Shown here: in pieces, positions 1 to 11,708 of the stretch
Numbering within the stretch: the stretch's first letter is position 1
Layout: every line of letters starts with the position of its first letter
Assembly: GCA_914767715.1 (NCBI GenBank)
Contig: OU612068.1
Location: 17,978,001 to 18,042,000, forward strand
Origin: Membranipora membranacea
Lineage: Eukaryota > Bryozoa > Gymnolaemata > Cheilostomatida > Membraniporidae
Direction: 5' to 3'
Length of the DNA stretch: 64,000 nt
Program-made: the position numbers and the translations under genes
Notes under the pieces: generated by a model
Database searches by the model: none
What the model was told of the DNA's origin: nothing
What the model saw: the letters and a program-made list of their open reading frames with translations, nothing else

Positions 1-27
1 GAACAAATAAGTTTCAGGAATCAAACA

Positions 28-3000
28 TCAAGCTGCCTGAAGCCGACCTACCAAATCTATGACAGTCTCTGTAAGAAGCCCAGCTATAGACGGGCTCTGC
101 ATCAGGTCTTCATTCAAATCCTCCAGAACTAAAACCACTATCTTCTCTGGCTTATAAACTTTAGTTCCAAACAGCTCCTCACCTAGTAAGTCATAAAATA
201 ATATCAGCTATGATTTGAGGAAAATAAATGGCATTTATTTTTTTCCACACCAGATTGACGTTGAGAATTGTCTGTTGTTGAAGAACAATGCGTTTACTTT
301 ACTTAGAGTAAGATTGGCCTGTATTGGGAGTTGCCTCCTTGTGTCAGCTTATCAGTAGAACGAGATTGGGAGCGACTTGAAATACATACAAATTGGACCA
401 AACTTGATGTAGCATTTGCAAAGGTAATCTTTTCGTCAACAAAAACATATCAAATAGTTTCAGCCCCTTGATACAGGTGTAAATATCATTTCATAGATCT
501 CTTATCATCCATACCTGGGTTTAGTATTACTACGGGATTCAGTTAGTTTTCTTTATATAATACCTGTGTCATGGGTGTTATCTTTCTATCAATTCATTTT
601 AGAGGAGGTGTCAGCAAGCATATGAAAATTTGTAAGCCTCAAAGCTACCACATTGATAATCAGTGTAACCTAAAACAAGTTTGGTCCATTTGCCTGCATC
701 CGGAGTTGCTCCCGAATCGATCCACTGGTCACGCCGCAGTGGAAGGGAAAATGGAAGTGGAATCCAGGCAATTGGATTAAACTTGATCCACTCGTAACCT
801 ATCATACTTGATACTTGAAAAAAATGCAGCTCACCTGCGAATGCAGCCTCAGACATGCACTCAGAACTGTTGAGATAAGAGTTTGAGATGACAATGATGA
901 TCTTTCTGCTCTGTCTCATGACCTCACAAAGTGATTCAAACCGATATGTGCCTGGTATAGCATCCCTTAGGCTGTGGTATAGTCTATTACTCTGTAAAGA
1001 TGAAATTGAAGGAGGAAGTGACAAAATGGTTCGGTGCAATGGCATCCGATGCAGGCCGCAGTATTGCAGAGGTTGTAATAGTTGGAACAAACTTAACTGA
1101 TCATTCACTAGAAAAAATGTCCTAATCTTTTTTATGAGGAATTTTCCATATTGATTTGATTGGGCATTTAAATAGAGCAAAAAATAAGGCAGTCCGAAAA
1201 TGCATTATAAAAAAACAAGGATTTGAAGAATTGGGATATCAACTTGATACAGCCTTACCCTCTCATTTTCATCAGCTTCAGACATACTGTCTAGAGCAGG
1301 GAAGACTCCACCCTCTAGATGCAGTAATAGGGTTTTCACAAATTTCATATCCGCCTCGCTATCATTATCGGATAAGATCATCGCGTCATACTTGCATTCG
1401 TCAGAGTGTTTGATGTCCATGGCGCGGTCTTTCACAGCTTGCATGACTATTACCATGTGAGAGATGTACCAGCGGTATCGATAGCAGGGAACAGCAATCA
1501 TAATGGTCACTATGATGAGGCAGAGGACGACAGCCGACCAAATCAATGGTACCTTAATTGTGCATTCAAACAGATCTTCCTGATAGTTGTAGACTTTCTT
1601 TTGCGCCATATTTTCGGGAGTTGTGCACTCTAGCCCCACTGATTCATGAACCAACTTTGTTCTATTCAGCCAATCACTGAAGAACTTGTGTCCACATGAG
1701 CAATCAAATGGATTGTTAGCTATTTTAACAGTTTGGAGCGTTCCATTATCTTGTCGATCATCCATAAATTTAACAAAGGAACTATCGAAATGGGTGATGA
1801 GGTTGGTTGAGATGCAAAGTTTTCTTAGATTTTTAGGCCCCTCCAGTAAAGTTACATTGAAAACACTAAATTTATTAGCCTGCAGTAGAAGTGTAGCCAG
1901 GTTGTAGTTGTGTATGAAAGCTTGATCGTCAATGTGTTTGAGGTTGTTAGCACTGAGAATGAGAGTATTAAGGTTTGGCATATGGTCAAACGTATGATTT
2001 CTAATGAATGTGAGGTTGTTCGTGTCCAGATCAAGATATTCAAGGTTCCTTAGTAGCGAAATCGCTTTGAAATTACTATCGGCATTTTTCCATAGCAAAT
2101 TGTGATCCAAACTCAAATATCTCAATGAGATGCAGAGATCTGAAAGATTGGAAATGTGATTGTTGTAGGCACTTAACGATTGTAGTTTGGGCATGATGTT
2201 GCAGATGTTGTTCATATGATCCCCAGAAAGCTCTCTTATACTGTTTCGCTCCAATTGGAGCCTCCGTATTTCAAAAATTGGTGTGATTTTATCCTTCTGG
2301 TGAAAGTTTGGCAAATGTTGCAGCATGTTGTTCGATAAATCAAGGAACTCTAGATTTGGAAATGTCTTAGCAATAAAAAAAGCATAATAGTGAAGTGCAA
2401 CTATCCCACAATGTGAGATGTCTAACCGTTTAACAGTCGATGTAAGATTCTGTTTGTCGGGTCCAAATGGCCAAAACTCTCGGCTTCCAAGCTGGTTCAT
2501 ATTCAGTCTTAGATCTAATAGATTCAGTCCCTTGAAAGCACCGGTTGCGATGTTATTGAAGCTACACCAACCGAGGTCTAGTGTTTCCAAAGCTGGAAAG
2601 TTTTGGAAAAGAGTTTCGCTGATTGCTTCACCGAAAACTTTGTCGCTGTATCTGAACTCGATAGATTTAAGGTTTGGAAGCTTCTTCAGGCCTGACAAGG
2701 TGTCTTCATCGATAGTACACGATTGGTTCATTGCAAAGCTTGTTTTCCAATCATGAGCCTTTAAACTTACAAGTGTACGAGGCAAATTATCAAACAGTTG
2801 TTTCGCTTCCCGTGGACACTCTTTGAAGGGACTAACGTCACTCATGGATAAGTTTTGAAGTTTAGTAAGACGATTGAGAACGGTCGGTCCAGCTGCAAAG
2901 AAACCTGTGTGAGAGAGGCGGATGTCAGTGATGTGGGCGACAGGTTCAAAATAGTCAGCAGTTATTGAATAACAAGGTGTACTCTGTCCAAGCCTATCCA

Positions 3001-3574
3001 GTACGAGTTTTTGCAGTGAGATCAAGCTTTTGAATTCTTTGCCAATGCTTGTCATGTCTTTGGTACATACCATCATTGCCATGTTGTTAGACAAGCCTAG
3101 GACTTGCAGTTTGGTCAAACTATGGAAAATGTTTGTCGGTATTGTTGTTAAGTCAGTATCAGTGAAGTTCAGATGTTGCAGCGCTGAGGTGTTACCAAAT
3201 ACGTTGTTGTCGATTCTCGATAATGTGCTGCTATAGATTGTCAAACTGGTCAGGTTGGGAAAGCCATCGAAAGTTAAGTTGTTTATTGTTTGGAAGTCTC
3301 CGGACAGAAACAGCGTTGTCAGATTTGAGAATCGGCGAAACGAACCATTGTTCAAGTCAATGTTGGGACCTTCGTAATAAATGATCAGGTTTTGAATAGT
3401 TGACTCGAGATCGTCCGGTATGGCATTATAAGGGTCAGAAGTGGCACATTCAGCAAAGTATGGTCCACAGCGAACACAATCCTTTACTCTACAGAGCTCA
3501 GCAGCTGCATGATGAGACTGAAGTAGTATTATAAGCAGAAGACAAAAACTGCTCAGCCCGCAATTAGCTCTCAT
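28..3574 (-). CDS. Toll-like receptor (LRR-TM-TIR)
   Basis: Single-pass innate immune receptor of the Toll family, predicted 875 aa from three coding exons: 3574-1259, 991-835 and 182-28. Phases join (0, then 1) and the model ends at TGA 28-30. The start is the Met before a clear signal peptide (MRANCGLSSFCLLLIILL); an in-frame Met further upstream lies beyond a likely 5'UTR acceptor near 3592. Residues of about 30-610 are leucine-rich repeats, followed by an LRRCT (NPFDCSCG, then two more Cys), a TM at about 678-702 and a TIR domain from about 728. TIR box 1 is YDAMILSDNDSE, box 2 is RDAIPG and then SRKIIIVISNSYLNSSEC. The C-terminal box-3 FW motif is not seen. The last exon contains a possible donor (GTAGGT near 50), so the true C-terminus may lie outside the window. 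TIR identity is firm; ligand unknown. Confidence 0.88.
665..790. repeat. MITE-like hairpin in TLR intron
   Basis: Imperfect inverted repeat inside the second TLR intron. The arms carry TTTGCCTGCAT...GAGTTGCTCCC on one side and a degraded complement (CCAGGCAATTGGATTAAACTTG) on the other. The core CCACTGGTCACGCCGCAGTGG is shared, in reverse orientation, with the element at 51549-51657, which shows a dispersed family. Confidence 0.55.
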
Positions 3575-4032
3575 CTTAGCAACGTAAATTCTAAAAAAAA
3601 CCAACAGACACCATTTTATTATCAGTTTGAAAGCACATGGTAGAAAACAACAGTTTTCCACGCCCACTGAGGAATTGAAGTCCTACGAATAACACTAAGA
3701 TACCCCCTTATTCCATGACACTGATGGAGGTATGATGTTTATCCTTTTCGGCATATCGAAGATTTGTGACAACAATATTTCCTATCCTAAATTTACAGGT
3801 GATTCTCTCCACAACATAAGATCCATAGCTGCAAGATCCAGAATTAATACAGCCGAGGGGAAAGTAATACCCTTCTAGTGGGATTTTTACCAACAACTCA
3901 TGCAGCAATAAGAAACTGGCAGTAAATAGCAAATAGATTTTGCACACTATCTGCTATCCACCATCGAGAGTGGTAGCAGTGCAAATCACAATTGTTATTG
4001 TTTGTAAGACATGAGGCACTTGATATAATCGC

Positions 4033-4571
4033 ATGACAATAGACAGTTTTCTGAGCTCTGATTTAGGCCTCTATTCGGAGTTGTCCTCTCTCCAGTTTGG
4101 TACTTTTAACCCATGCCACATAGGAAAAACGTGCTGAAAAGAGGGTTATCTTGAAATCCGCTTATAGTAGGATAAAAAGGATTTTTTATTCAGAATCTGC
4201 ACCATTGAAAACTGATAGGGACATAGTTTGGGAAATATTTTTGGTATTCGGTTAGTCAATTATATCAATTTCTGCCAGTTTTGCAGACCATTTGGCAGAA
4301 TTTTTCTTGAATTTCGTCACTAAAATTAAGATTTATCAACATTCAAGCCTCCAATGATTTGGAAACCCTGTCTCACTTTGGAAACCTTGTCCAACAGGGT
4401 TTTCAATGGTACGGATTCTGAATCAAAAATCAATTTTATCCTAACATAAGCGGTTTTCAAGAAAACCCTCTTTCAGCACGTTTTTCCTATGCGGCGTGGG
4501 TTAAAAGTACCAAACTGGAGAGAGGACAACTCCAAATTGAGGCATAAATCAGAGCTCAGAAAACTGTCTAT
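4033..4571. mobile_element. Foldback / long-TIR MITE
   Basis: Two arms of about 175 bp face each other: 4040-4215 and 4395-4570. The outer tip is AGACAGTTTTCTGAGCTCTG on the left and its complement on the right. Inner parts match too (CCTCTCTCCAGTTTGG with CCAAACTGGAGAGAGG; CAGAATC...ACCATTGAAAAC with GTTTTCAATGGT...GATTCTG). The 180-bp centre has no ORF. This is a non-autonomous foldback or MITE insertion. I could not define a convincing target-site duplication. Confidence 0.8.
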
Positions 4572-5349
4572 CAAACTGACCTTCATTAGCAATAGGAGTG
4601 TTTCAGCTTCAAAATCCTTCATGAGCGTATACTTCTAATCTTCCCAAGTCTAAAGATCTAGAGGTATTTCATTCCAGCAAGGCTACTGCACGCCTAATGG
4701 GCCTTTAAATCTCGTCACAGAGAATTTTATAATGTTGGACTTCCTGACAAGGGGAATTTTTTACTGACATCGTCTTAATAACCGAAACTTCTCAAAGACG
4801 CTTTGTTAAGGCGATGAGTCAACTTAGCAACTGAATAACGTTATCAGACATGCAAACAAATACTGGCAAACAAGTTTGTATTCATTGCGGTTACACAATA
4901 AAGGTCCAAAAGTTTACTTCCTTGTCTGGCATCATCATCATCACAAGTTAACAGCAAGTTTCGCAATAATAAAGTTAGTTGGATGTCAATCTTCCTGGTA
5001 GCAGGTGCTTGCAGAATCATTATAGAATGAAAGCCATGATCTAGATTCATTCCAGATTCGAGCTGTCATATAGACATTATCCCGATGTGGTCATAAGAAT
5101 AGCTCTTTCCTTTAAGTTTTCTTTAATCCATATACTGGTCCTCATATTGGTTAAAAGGCATAGTATTGACTCAATGATGAAAGTCAGTAGCAGCTTGTGG
5201 CAGCACCAGCCTCAGAACAAGCAGCAGCAGGAAAAGGTGTGTGGGGAGTGTAGGAGTTGGGCCCAGTATAAACAGGGTATAAATTAGTTAAGGGGATATA
5301 TTAGAGTTGTCTGCTTATCTCCAGACATGAGATCGTAGATGCTAGACTA

Positions 5350-5379
5350 GCCTGTCTTGACAAGCTTGTCAAGACAGGC
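5350..5379. repeat. Perfect 30-bp palindrome, dispersed family
   Basis: Two perfect 15-base arms, GCCTGTCTTGACAAG and its complement, with no spacer. Related hairpins lie at 17508-17571 and 25034-25075, all built round TCTTGACAAGCTT, so this is a dispersed small foldback repeat and not a chance palindrome. Confidence 0.7.
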
Positions 5380-6623
5380 CAGACCAGACTTGCTTACAAG
5401 TCTGCCATAAACCAAGGTCAAAAGCCATGAGGTATAAAATGTATATGGTCTAGGGCTCTAGGCGGTCATACAAAGAGGCCCGGCAAAGTACATGTGATAG
5501 GAGCTTGTTCTAAGCTATGTAAATATGACTATTGTTTTTAACTCACTGAGATTATTTTCTGGCATTTATCTCATCAGGGAGGGGTGGACACCACAATAAT
5601 AGGGAAAGAGTGTGATAGTTGGGCCAAACAATCATAATGTATTCCATCGTAAATCGTAATCAATCATAAAAAAGTATCTTAGAATAACAAAATGATGGTT
5701 TATCAATCAATAAATTTATTATGAATAATGAAAGTTGAACAAAAAAGCTTTACATTGCATTAAAAACTGCTTCCATTTTAGTATGTATATTCGGCCGGCC
5801 GCGGTACAGAAATATGGTGGTAGAGTGATGAGTGTGTAGGGATATTTTGCGCTCAGCTCCTGCATGCAGAGCTACTGTACTGTAGCCACTGATATATATT
5901 ATATGGATGAGGGGAACATATATGACCCTGAACAAGCATATGGCTATTAATGTATGATTGGTGGACCGCATTTCTCAATTTCAATTGGTCCACAAGTTCA
6001 AGTTTACTGGGACATCAATGAATGCATAACGTAAAAGCTGTAGGATTTTTAGCTTTATTCAGATCCTGACAAAAGTTTTATACTGATGGCACATATCCAT
6101 GAATGCTATGCCATGCTATGTATTCTACCATGGTCCACAAATGCATATCAATGACTGTAGCCCATACCCTAGCCCTAGTCATATCATACGCAGGTGAAAA
6201 AAACTGGGAAGACACCAAAAACATTGTACAACACATGTGATTTGTGATGTGGAAGACAAAGTAATGCAACAATATTTTTAAACTTGATGAACCTCCAGCT
6301 CTTATGTTTTGGTTTGGAATCTAAAGTGTCATACGATGACAATCACTACTTTGATACAGACAAACTAGAAATAGATCGACCCTCCTCGAAATTAACATTT
6401 TATCAAATTCACTTGATTGTTTTATCATTTATTTTTGTTTGTGTTTGGTCTCATATATCCAAGTGACTTGTTCGGCTAATATATAGCTGTAGTTACATTA
6501 TTTTCGCATATGACCAGACTTCGATGAGTAGTATTGTAATTTGGGTGTTGGTTAACAACCAAAACATACGCCTCCATAACCCGGACCAATCAATCTTGTA
6601 CATTATGGCGGAATCTGCCCCTC

Positions 6624-6663
6624 CCATAGACTTAATAATAAAGGTTTATTATTAAGTCTATGG
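6624..6663. repeat. Short palindrome
   Basis: CCATAGACTTAATAATAAA is followed at once by its near-complete complement ending TTATTAAGTCTATGG. A looser relative (CATAGAC...GTCTATG) sits in the kinase introns near 29352-29391 and 40704-40741. Confidence 0.65.
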
Positions 6664-7225
6664 CCCCTCCTTTTGTTTTATTGTTCTAATAATAGCTCTG
6701 AAATCTCGCAACCATAATAGATTCTCTTTCAAGAGCTGGTGAGAAACACAGGAATTCCATTCATGATTGTCTTCCGAATTTGAATTTTATTAGCATAACT
6801 GGTATTGTTCATTCAGATATAGATTTCTTCGTTTTTTTCCTAATGGAAATTGTTTATGACTAATGGATTAATTTTGACAAATGGATTAATTTCGACTAAT
6901 GGATTAATTGTGAGAAACAATACCTGGGTTATTTGTAATTAGGTAACACAAAGATAATCAATTTGTTTTATTTCGAAGCTCACTTGGCGCTGGCAGGAGT
7001 GATTAGGAAATGGGATGGGCAAGACTTGACTTGTTAATTGACAGGTTAGGGTTGAACTGGTAAATTTTACAACCCTTGAGACTTTCAACACCCTTAATGA
7101 AAATATGCTACCTTAATTATGCAAAGTTGGTAACTCTATTGAGTCAAAAATGAGAAAACAAAACAAGTGCCTCTCATCAGTTTCATCTCATTATCCAATT
7201 TGACACCAGAGAATCCACATTTACC

Positions 7226-9137
7226 ATGGAGCGTATCTTTGCTTTGTTAGTGGTAGCTTGTTTATTTGGACATGGCGTTGCCCAGTTTGGTGCAGGACCA
7301 GGACCAGCAGTTCCACCCCTAGTTGTACCAGGACCAACCACCACAACTGCACGTAAGCGAGCCCATATTCAGTGACATTTTAGAAAACTATTTTCATTAA
7401 AATTGAAGAGTTGCTATTTTGCTAAATACTTACTCTGCCGACCATCATAATTTTGCGTATGTCTCAGTGACCGCTATATAGGTAATTTCAAAACTAAGAA
7501 AATTGCTTGGATTCAACCATTCTTGGCCAGGTTGCAAAATTTAAATCATCGACTATTATTGTTCCATATGATAGCTACCAGAGATATGTTGTGAGGTCAT
7601 ATGGCTTAAGTTGAGAAAATTTATTATAATCAAATAGCCTAATGCCTATCTCTAATTATTGCTATCTCTTTTTATAGCAGTGCCAACTACGTTCTGTGAA
7701 GCATGGGGAAGCACATACAGAATAGTGCCAAAAACCGGCTGTGTTCACTACACAGTTGTGGGATGGTCTGCAACACCTGAAACGATGAGCTGTACGGGCG
7801 GTCTGATTTTCGATACTGTCGAGTGTGGGTGCAATTGGCCAAAAGATGTAATATGCCCAACATTAGATGATACCTGTTTCTCTCGTGGAAGTATTTATAC
7901 GGCACTAAGGGCAAGTTTAACACCATGCAGCCACTACTTGGTTGATGGAAAGAGAATGCCATGTGCAGCAGATACCCTTTTTGACGTGAACCTCTGTCGA
8001 TGCAATCACATCAGTGACGTAGTATGTATAAAACCAGCAGCAATAGCTTCAGCAGCACCCATCAACCCAGAGCCAACAACACAGCCACCAGCTCCTGCAC
8101 CAGCACCAGTACTCACAACAACAGCAATGCCCGTGCCTATAACAACAACATCACTTTCACAGGCTGTCAGCACATTGGTGTCTGCGCCATCTGTTCTATC
8201 AACTATCTTACTACCAGTTTCCACTACAATGCCAGCAGTTTCTACAACAATGCCAGCCGTCTCCACAACAATGCCAGCAGTTTCAACAACGATGCCAGCA
8301 GTTTCAACAACGATGCAAGTAGTTTCCACAGCAATGCCAGCATTTTCCACAACGATGCCAGCATTTTCCACAACAATGCCAACAGTTTCCACAACAATGC
8401 CGGCAGTTTTCAATACAAGGCCAGCATTTTCCACCATAATGCCAGCAGTTTCCACAACAATGCCAGCAGTTTCAACAACGATGCCAGCAGTTTCCACCAC
8501 AATGCCAGTAGTTTCCACCACAATGCCAGCAGTTTCCACCACAATGCCAGCATTTTCCACAACAATGCCAGCAGTTTCCACAACAATGCCAGCAGTTTTC
8601 AATACAAGGCCAGCATTTTCCACCACAATGCCAGCAGTTTCCACAACAATGCCAGCAGTTTCAACAACAATGCCAGCCGTCTCCACAACAATGCCAGCAG
8701 TTTCCACCACAATGCCAGCAGTTTCCACAACAATGCCAGCAGTTTCAACAACAATGCCAGCTGTCTCAACAACAATGCCAGCAGTTTCCACCACAATGCC
8801 AGCAGTTTCCACAACAATGCCAGCAGTTTCAACAACAATGCCAGCCGTCTCAACAACAATGCCAGCAGTTACCACCACAATGCCAGCAGTTTCCACAACA
8901 ATGCCAGCAGTTTCAACAACAATGCCAGCAGTTTCCACCACAATGCCAGCAGGTTCCACAACAATGCCAGCAGTTTCCACCACAATGCCAGCAGTTTCAA
9001 CAACATTACCACAATCTTTAGTACCTCTAGCTTCCACCACAATGCCACCAGTAGTAACAACAGCAATGCCTGCAATTTCCTCTACAACATTCCCTACAAC
9101 TACCACAGTGCCACTTACTTTCCCGTCAATCCAATAG
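7226..9137 (+). CDS. Secreted CBM14 protein with mucin-like repeat
   Basis: Two coding exons, 7226-7352 and 7678-9137, joined in phase 1, give 528 aa. A signal peptide (MERIFALLVVACLFGHGVAQ) is followed by a short Gly/Pro/Thr linker. Two Cys-rich modules follow, at about residues 46-105 and 106-160 (spacing as in CFSRGSIY..C..Y..C..LFD..LCRCN..VVC). This is the pattern of chitin-binding type-2 (peritrophin-A/CBM14) domains. After a Pro/Ala/Thr linker, a 7-residue unit (TTMPAVS) is repeated roughly 38 times, with variants AF, TV, VV and FNTRPA. This makes a Ser/Thr-rich stalk likely to be heavily O-glycosylated. An extracellular chitin-binding mucin (gut lining, cuticle or mucus) is inferred. 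It heads a tandem cluster of three such genes. Confidence 0.85.
8215..9020. repeat. 21-bp coding minisatellite
   Basis: About 38 tandem copies of a 21-bp unit close to ATGCCAGCAGTTTCCACAAC. The unit is a multiple of three and encodes the stalk heptad of the surrounding gene. Higher-order blocks (for example the FNTRPA variant near 8410 and 8597) point to unequal exchange. All frames stay open on both strands, which creates long spurious ORFs. Confidence 0.9.
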
Positions 9138-10437
9138 TGCCTTGAAAATCTAAATGATCAACACATCAAATTACATGTATGTATCCTACCTATTACATCT
9201 CTGCAAGGCCCAGAATTGAGGCAGAAATGACAATTCATACGGTCCATACTGAATTAAATATACCATATATAATGTATATACAACCATCTAGCATTTGATT
9301 TCAATGTGAAAGACTCTGTAGCATGGCCAACACAGGCCATGCTACTGTGTTTGAGTATAGAATTTGATCTTAATTTAAATGTGTTTGGCTACATTGACTT
9401 TTCTGACTACATAGCAATCAAAAATATTTGAAAGCTTTTTCTTGCTATCATAATATTATTCATTATTCTCTTTACAATAAATTGGGTAAAAAACTACAAA
9501 CAGTATTTAAAATTGACATGAAGAAACAGCTAACAAACCCCTATGTCGGCAAAATTAGAAATTTATCACTTTTTTTTTATAGTTCACCAGTACTTATTAA
9601 TCTGTTCCATTTCGGTAATATATTCTCAGTTAGGTGATAGAAAAATTTACCAATTACACATAATTTATGTTGCCTAGGTCGGTCGCAATTTTAATTATCA
9701 AAACACTCAACAGAAGTCAAAAATGTATGCGGTAGACTAATTTCCAAAAACAATGGGGCTAACAATTACCATGAAGGTTTGACATGAATGTGGTAAATTA
9801 ATTAACATCAGTATAATTTCCCCTGTTGCTGCAATTTGTCAAGCTGATCTGAGAGATAAGACACATGAGACTGGTTTCAATTAGGTCTGCATGAAACCTT
9901 GTTAATTTGAGTTTCACTATAACTGCTATGGTATTATCCTACTTCTCTTCTCTAGAGGGCATCAGACAAACAGCAATGCGCTGGACCAATAATAGCAGTA
10001 TAAATATTTTTTTTCCTTTATAAATTTTGTTTATGAATGTAGGGAGGTAAAATAATAAGTTATCAGGAAATAAAATACCTCGGCGGACCCCGTGGTGACG
10101 CATTGCAAACAATCTGTATATGGCAAGCCCAAAGAAGACGCAATGTTTACAGTACATGAAAACATATGACAGAGATCCTGTTACCCAAGTCAAATAATAG
10201 GTGCCACTTTCTGTATGCTAATTTGATGTGCGTATGTACGTATGTAAACTAGCGATTCTCTGACATAACACAAATGTGTAATACATAACAGTTCATCAGA
10301 TAGCCCGATTCTACCCCATGGTGGCTTATCTTATGGGTGTGGAATCCATATGGCATTTCCCATGGCTGCGACATCCCTTAAATTTGATGAAATATTTCAT
10401 GAATTAAATCAGTTAACTAGCTGAAAATACAGACAAC
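9138..10437. other. Intergenic, no gene seen
   Basis: This stretch separates the first and second chitin-binding genes. I see only AT-rich sequence and no supported exon or RNA gene. Confidence 0.5.
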
Positions 10438-11157
10438 ATGTTTGCCATATTTGGGATAATTGCAGTCAGCGCTGTGCTTGGTCATGGCATGGCACAGACA
10501 ACCTTCTCGCCAACTACTGGTGATCTACCAGAAGTGACAACCTTCCCGACAACTCCTGAAGAAGTGACAACTCCAGAGGAGACTACCACAACAAGTCAGT
10601 AATATGCTAACAACCATTTATCCTGCCGTCATAATTTAATGCATATTGAAATACACATCCATACTCTTCTTGCTCATATCATAATTTAATCTGAATCAAA
10701 ATCCTCATTCATATTGAAAATAAACTGATTGGGGAATCATAAAGCCTGAGAACCTGTGTACCATAATTGATGAGTGACTAGTCTAAGTGCTCAGTCGGCT
10801 CTGATGCGAGTTAGAGGCATTACATTATCAAAATCAAAATGAGTGGTTGATAATTTAATGCCACTAACTCGCGCTAACTCGCCTCGCCGGGGAGCCGTCG
10901 GCGAGGGGCAAAAGTCTGGGGGGGTCAGACTATAACTTAGACTAACAAGTGGCTTTTTATGTGTAGAAGCTCCAATCATTAATGAGTGCAGTGCTCGAGG
11001 AAATACATTCAGAGTTGTGCCTGATACTAACTGTAAGATCTACACCATCGAGGCAATAGGAACTCCAGCTACACAGGCGTTATGCCCTCCAAAGCTCAGC
11101 TTCGACATAGAAAAGTGTACCTGCAACTATGAGAACGATGTGAAATGCGGGTTGTAA
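10438..11157 (+). CDS. Small secreted CBM14 protein
   Basis: Two exons, 10438-10594 and 10967-11157 (phase 1 junction), encode 115 aa. The signal peptide (MFAIFGIIAVSAVLGHGMAQ) is followed by a Thr/Pro/Glu linker and one Cys module (NECSARGNTFRVVPDTNCKI ... CPPK..FD..KCTCNYENDVKC). That is the CBM14 pattern, very like the modules of the neighbouring gene at 11709. The TAA stop lies inside a strong donor-like sequence (TTGTAAGTA, 11152-11160). If that site were spliced, the protein would extend into downstream exons, for example the two modules at 12232. As drawn the gene is complete. Function by homology: binding chitin or a related extracellular glycan. Confidence 0.75.
10779..10875. repeat. 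Hairpin repeat in the intron
   Basis: The arms GCGAGTTAGAGGCATTACAT and ATGCCACTAACTCGC face each other round TTATCAA...TTGATAA. The element belongs to the same family as the 125-bp palindrome at 23147-23271 (AAGTGCTCA...GAGGCATT...CATTATCAA). A short GC-rich run (10876-10920) adjoins it. Confidence 0.6.
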
Positions 11158-11708
11158 GTAAAATATTAGTTTTTAACAGATCAGAATCTTTAGAGACTGA
11201 GACGGAATGACATTCAACTTATTAGTGGCTTCATTTATTATTCATCCCTCTGCGTGGCTCAATATTCAACAACAGCAAATTGGTAGATGTTTGAAACTTA
11301 GCCTTAGCTTTTTTGGTTTGAGTTGAGGAGTACCCGCTAACAAGGCTTTTTGAAACTATCTCAACAAGAGTTGGTGATTAGCTGCACCATGTATCACATG
11401 AAAAAAAAATTAACATGTAATAATGTTAATAATTTAAATGACAGTTCTAATTTAAATGAGCTTTGTCTTTTCTTGGACAATAAAAATAATAGGATGGTCT
11501 TGATATTTCTTATGTGTATCGCAAGCATTGACCTTTTTCTTGACTCTACAAACCTGATAAGAGCATTCTCTAGGCCTCACTTTGAAGAGCCTCACTCTTA
11601 TCTGTGCTTGTGCCACATGTCTTTCCCCATGCCCACCATCCCATCTCAATCAGCAGTGTCTTATTGCTAAAATCATTTCTTAGCATTTCTCTGACAAATA
11701 CAGGCAGC
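11158..11708. other. Spacer between CBM14 genes
   Basis: About 550 bp with no supported exon. It should hold the terminator of the gene before it and the promoter of the gene after it, but I cannot point to either. Confidence 0.45.

Larger units (their letters stand above)
3593..7225. other. Intergenic stretch without a recognisable gene
   Basis: No coding exon with splice sites and a recognisable product was found here. The stretch holds the 530-bp foldback element at 4033-4571 and perfect palindromes at 5350-5379 and about 6624-6663. Short ORFs in it have no domain or codon signal. Confidence 0.5.

Noticed and set aside
992-1096. Longer TLR exon 2 starting at 1096
   Set aside because: It is in frame, but it adds about 35 residues between TIR boxes 1 and 2. 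A stronger pyrimidine-rich acceptor just after 991 gives normal TIR spacing.
1156-3236. Plus-strand ORFs across the TLR
   Set aside because: They lie opposite the LRR coding frame and show no domain or splice structure of their own.
8006-9145. Long ORFs (366 and 373 codons) on both strands overlapping the CBM14 mucin gene
   Set aside because: They are other-frame readings of the 21-bp minisatellite, which has no stop in several frames. Only the frame following the signal peptide and Cys modules is supported.
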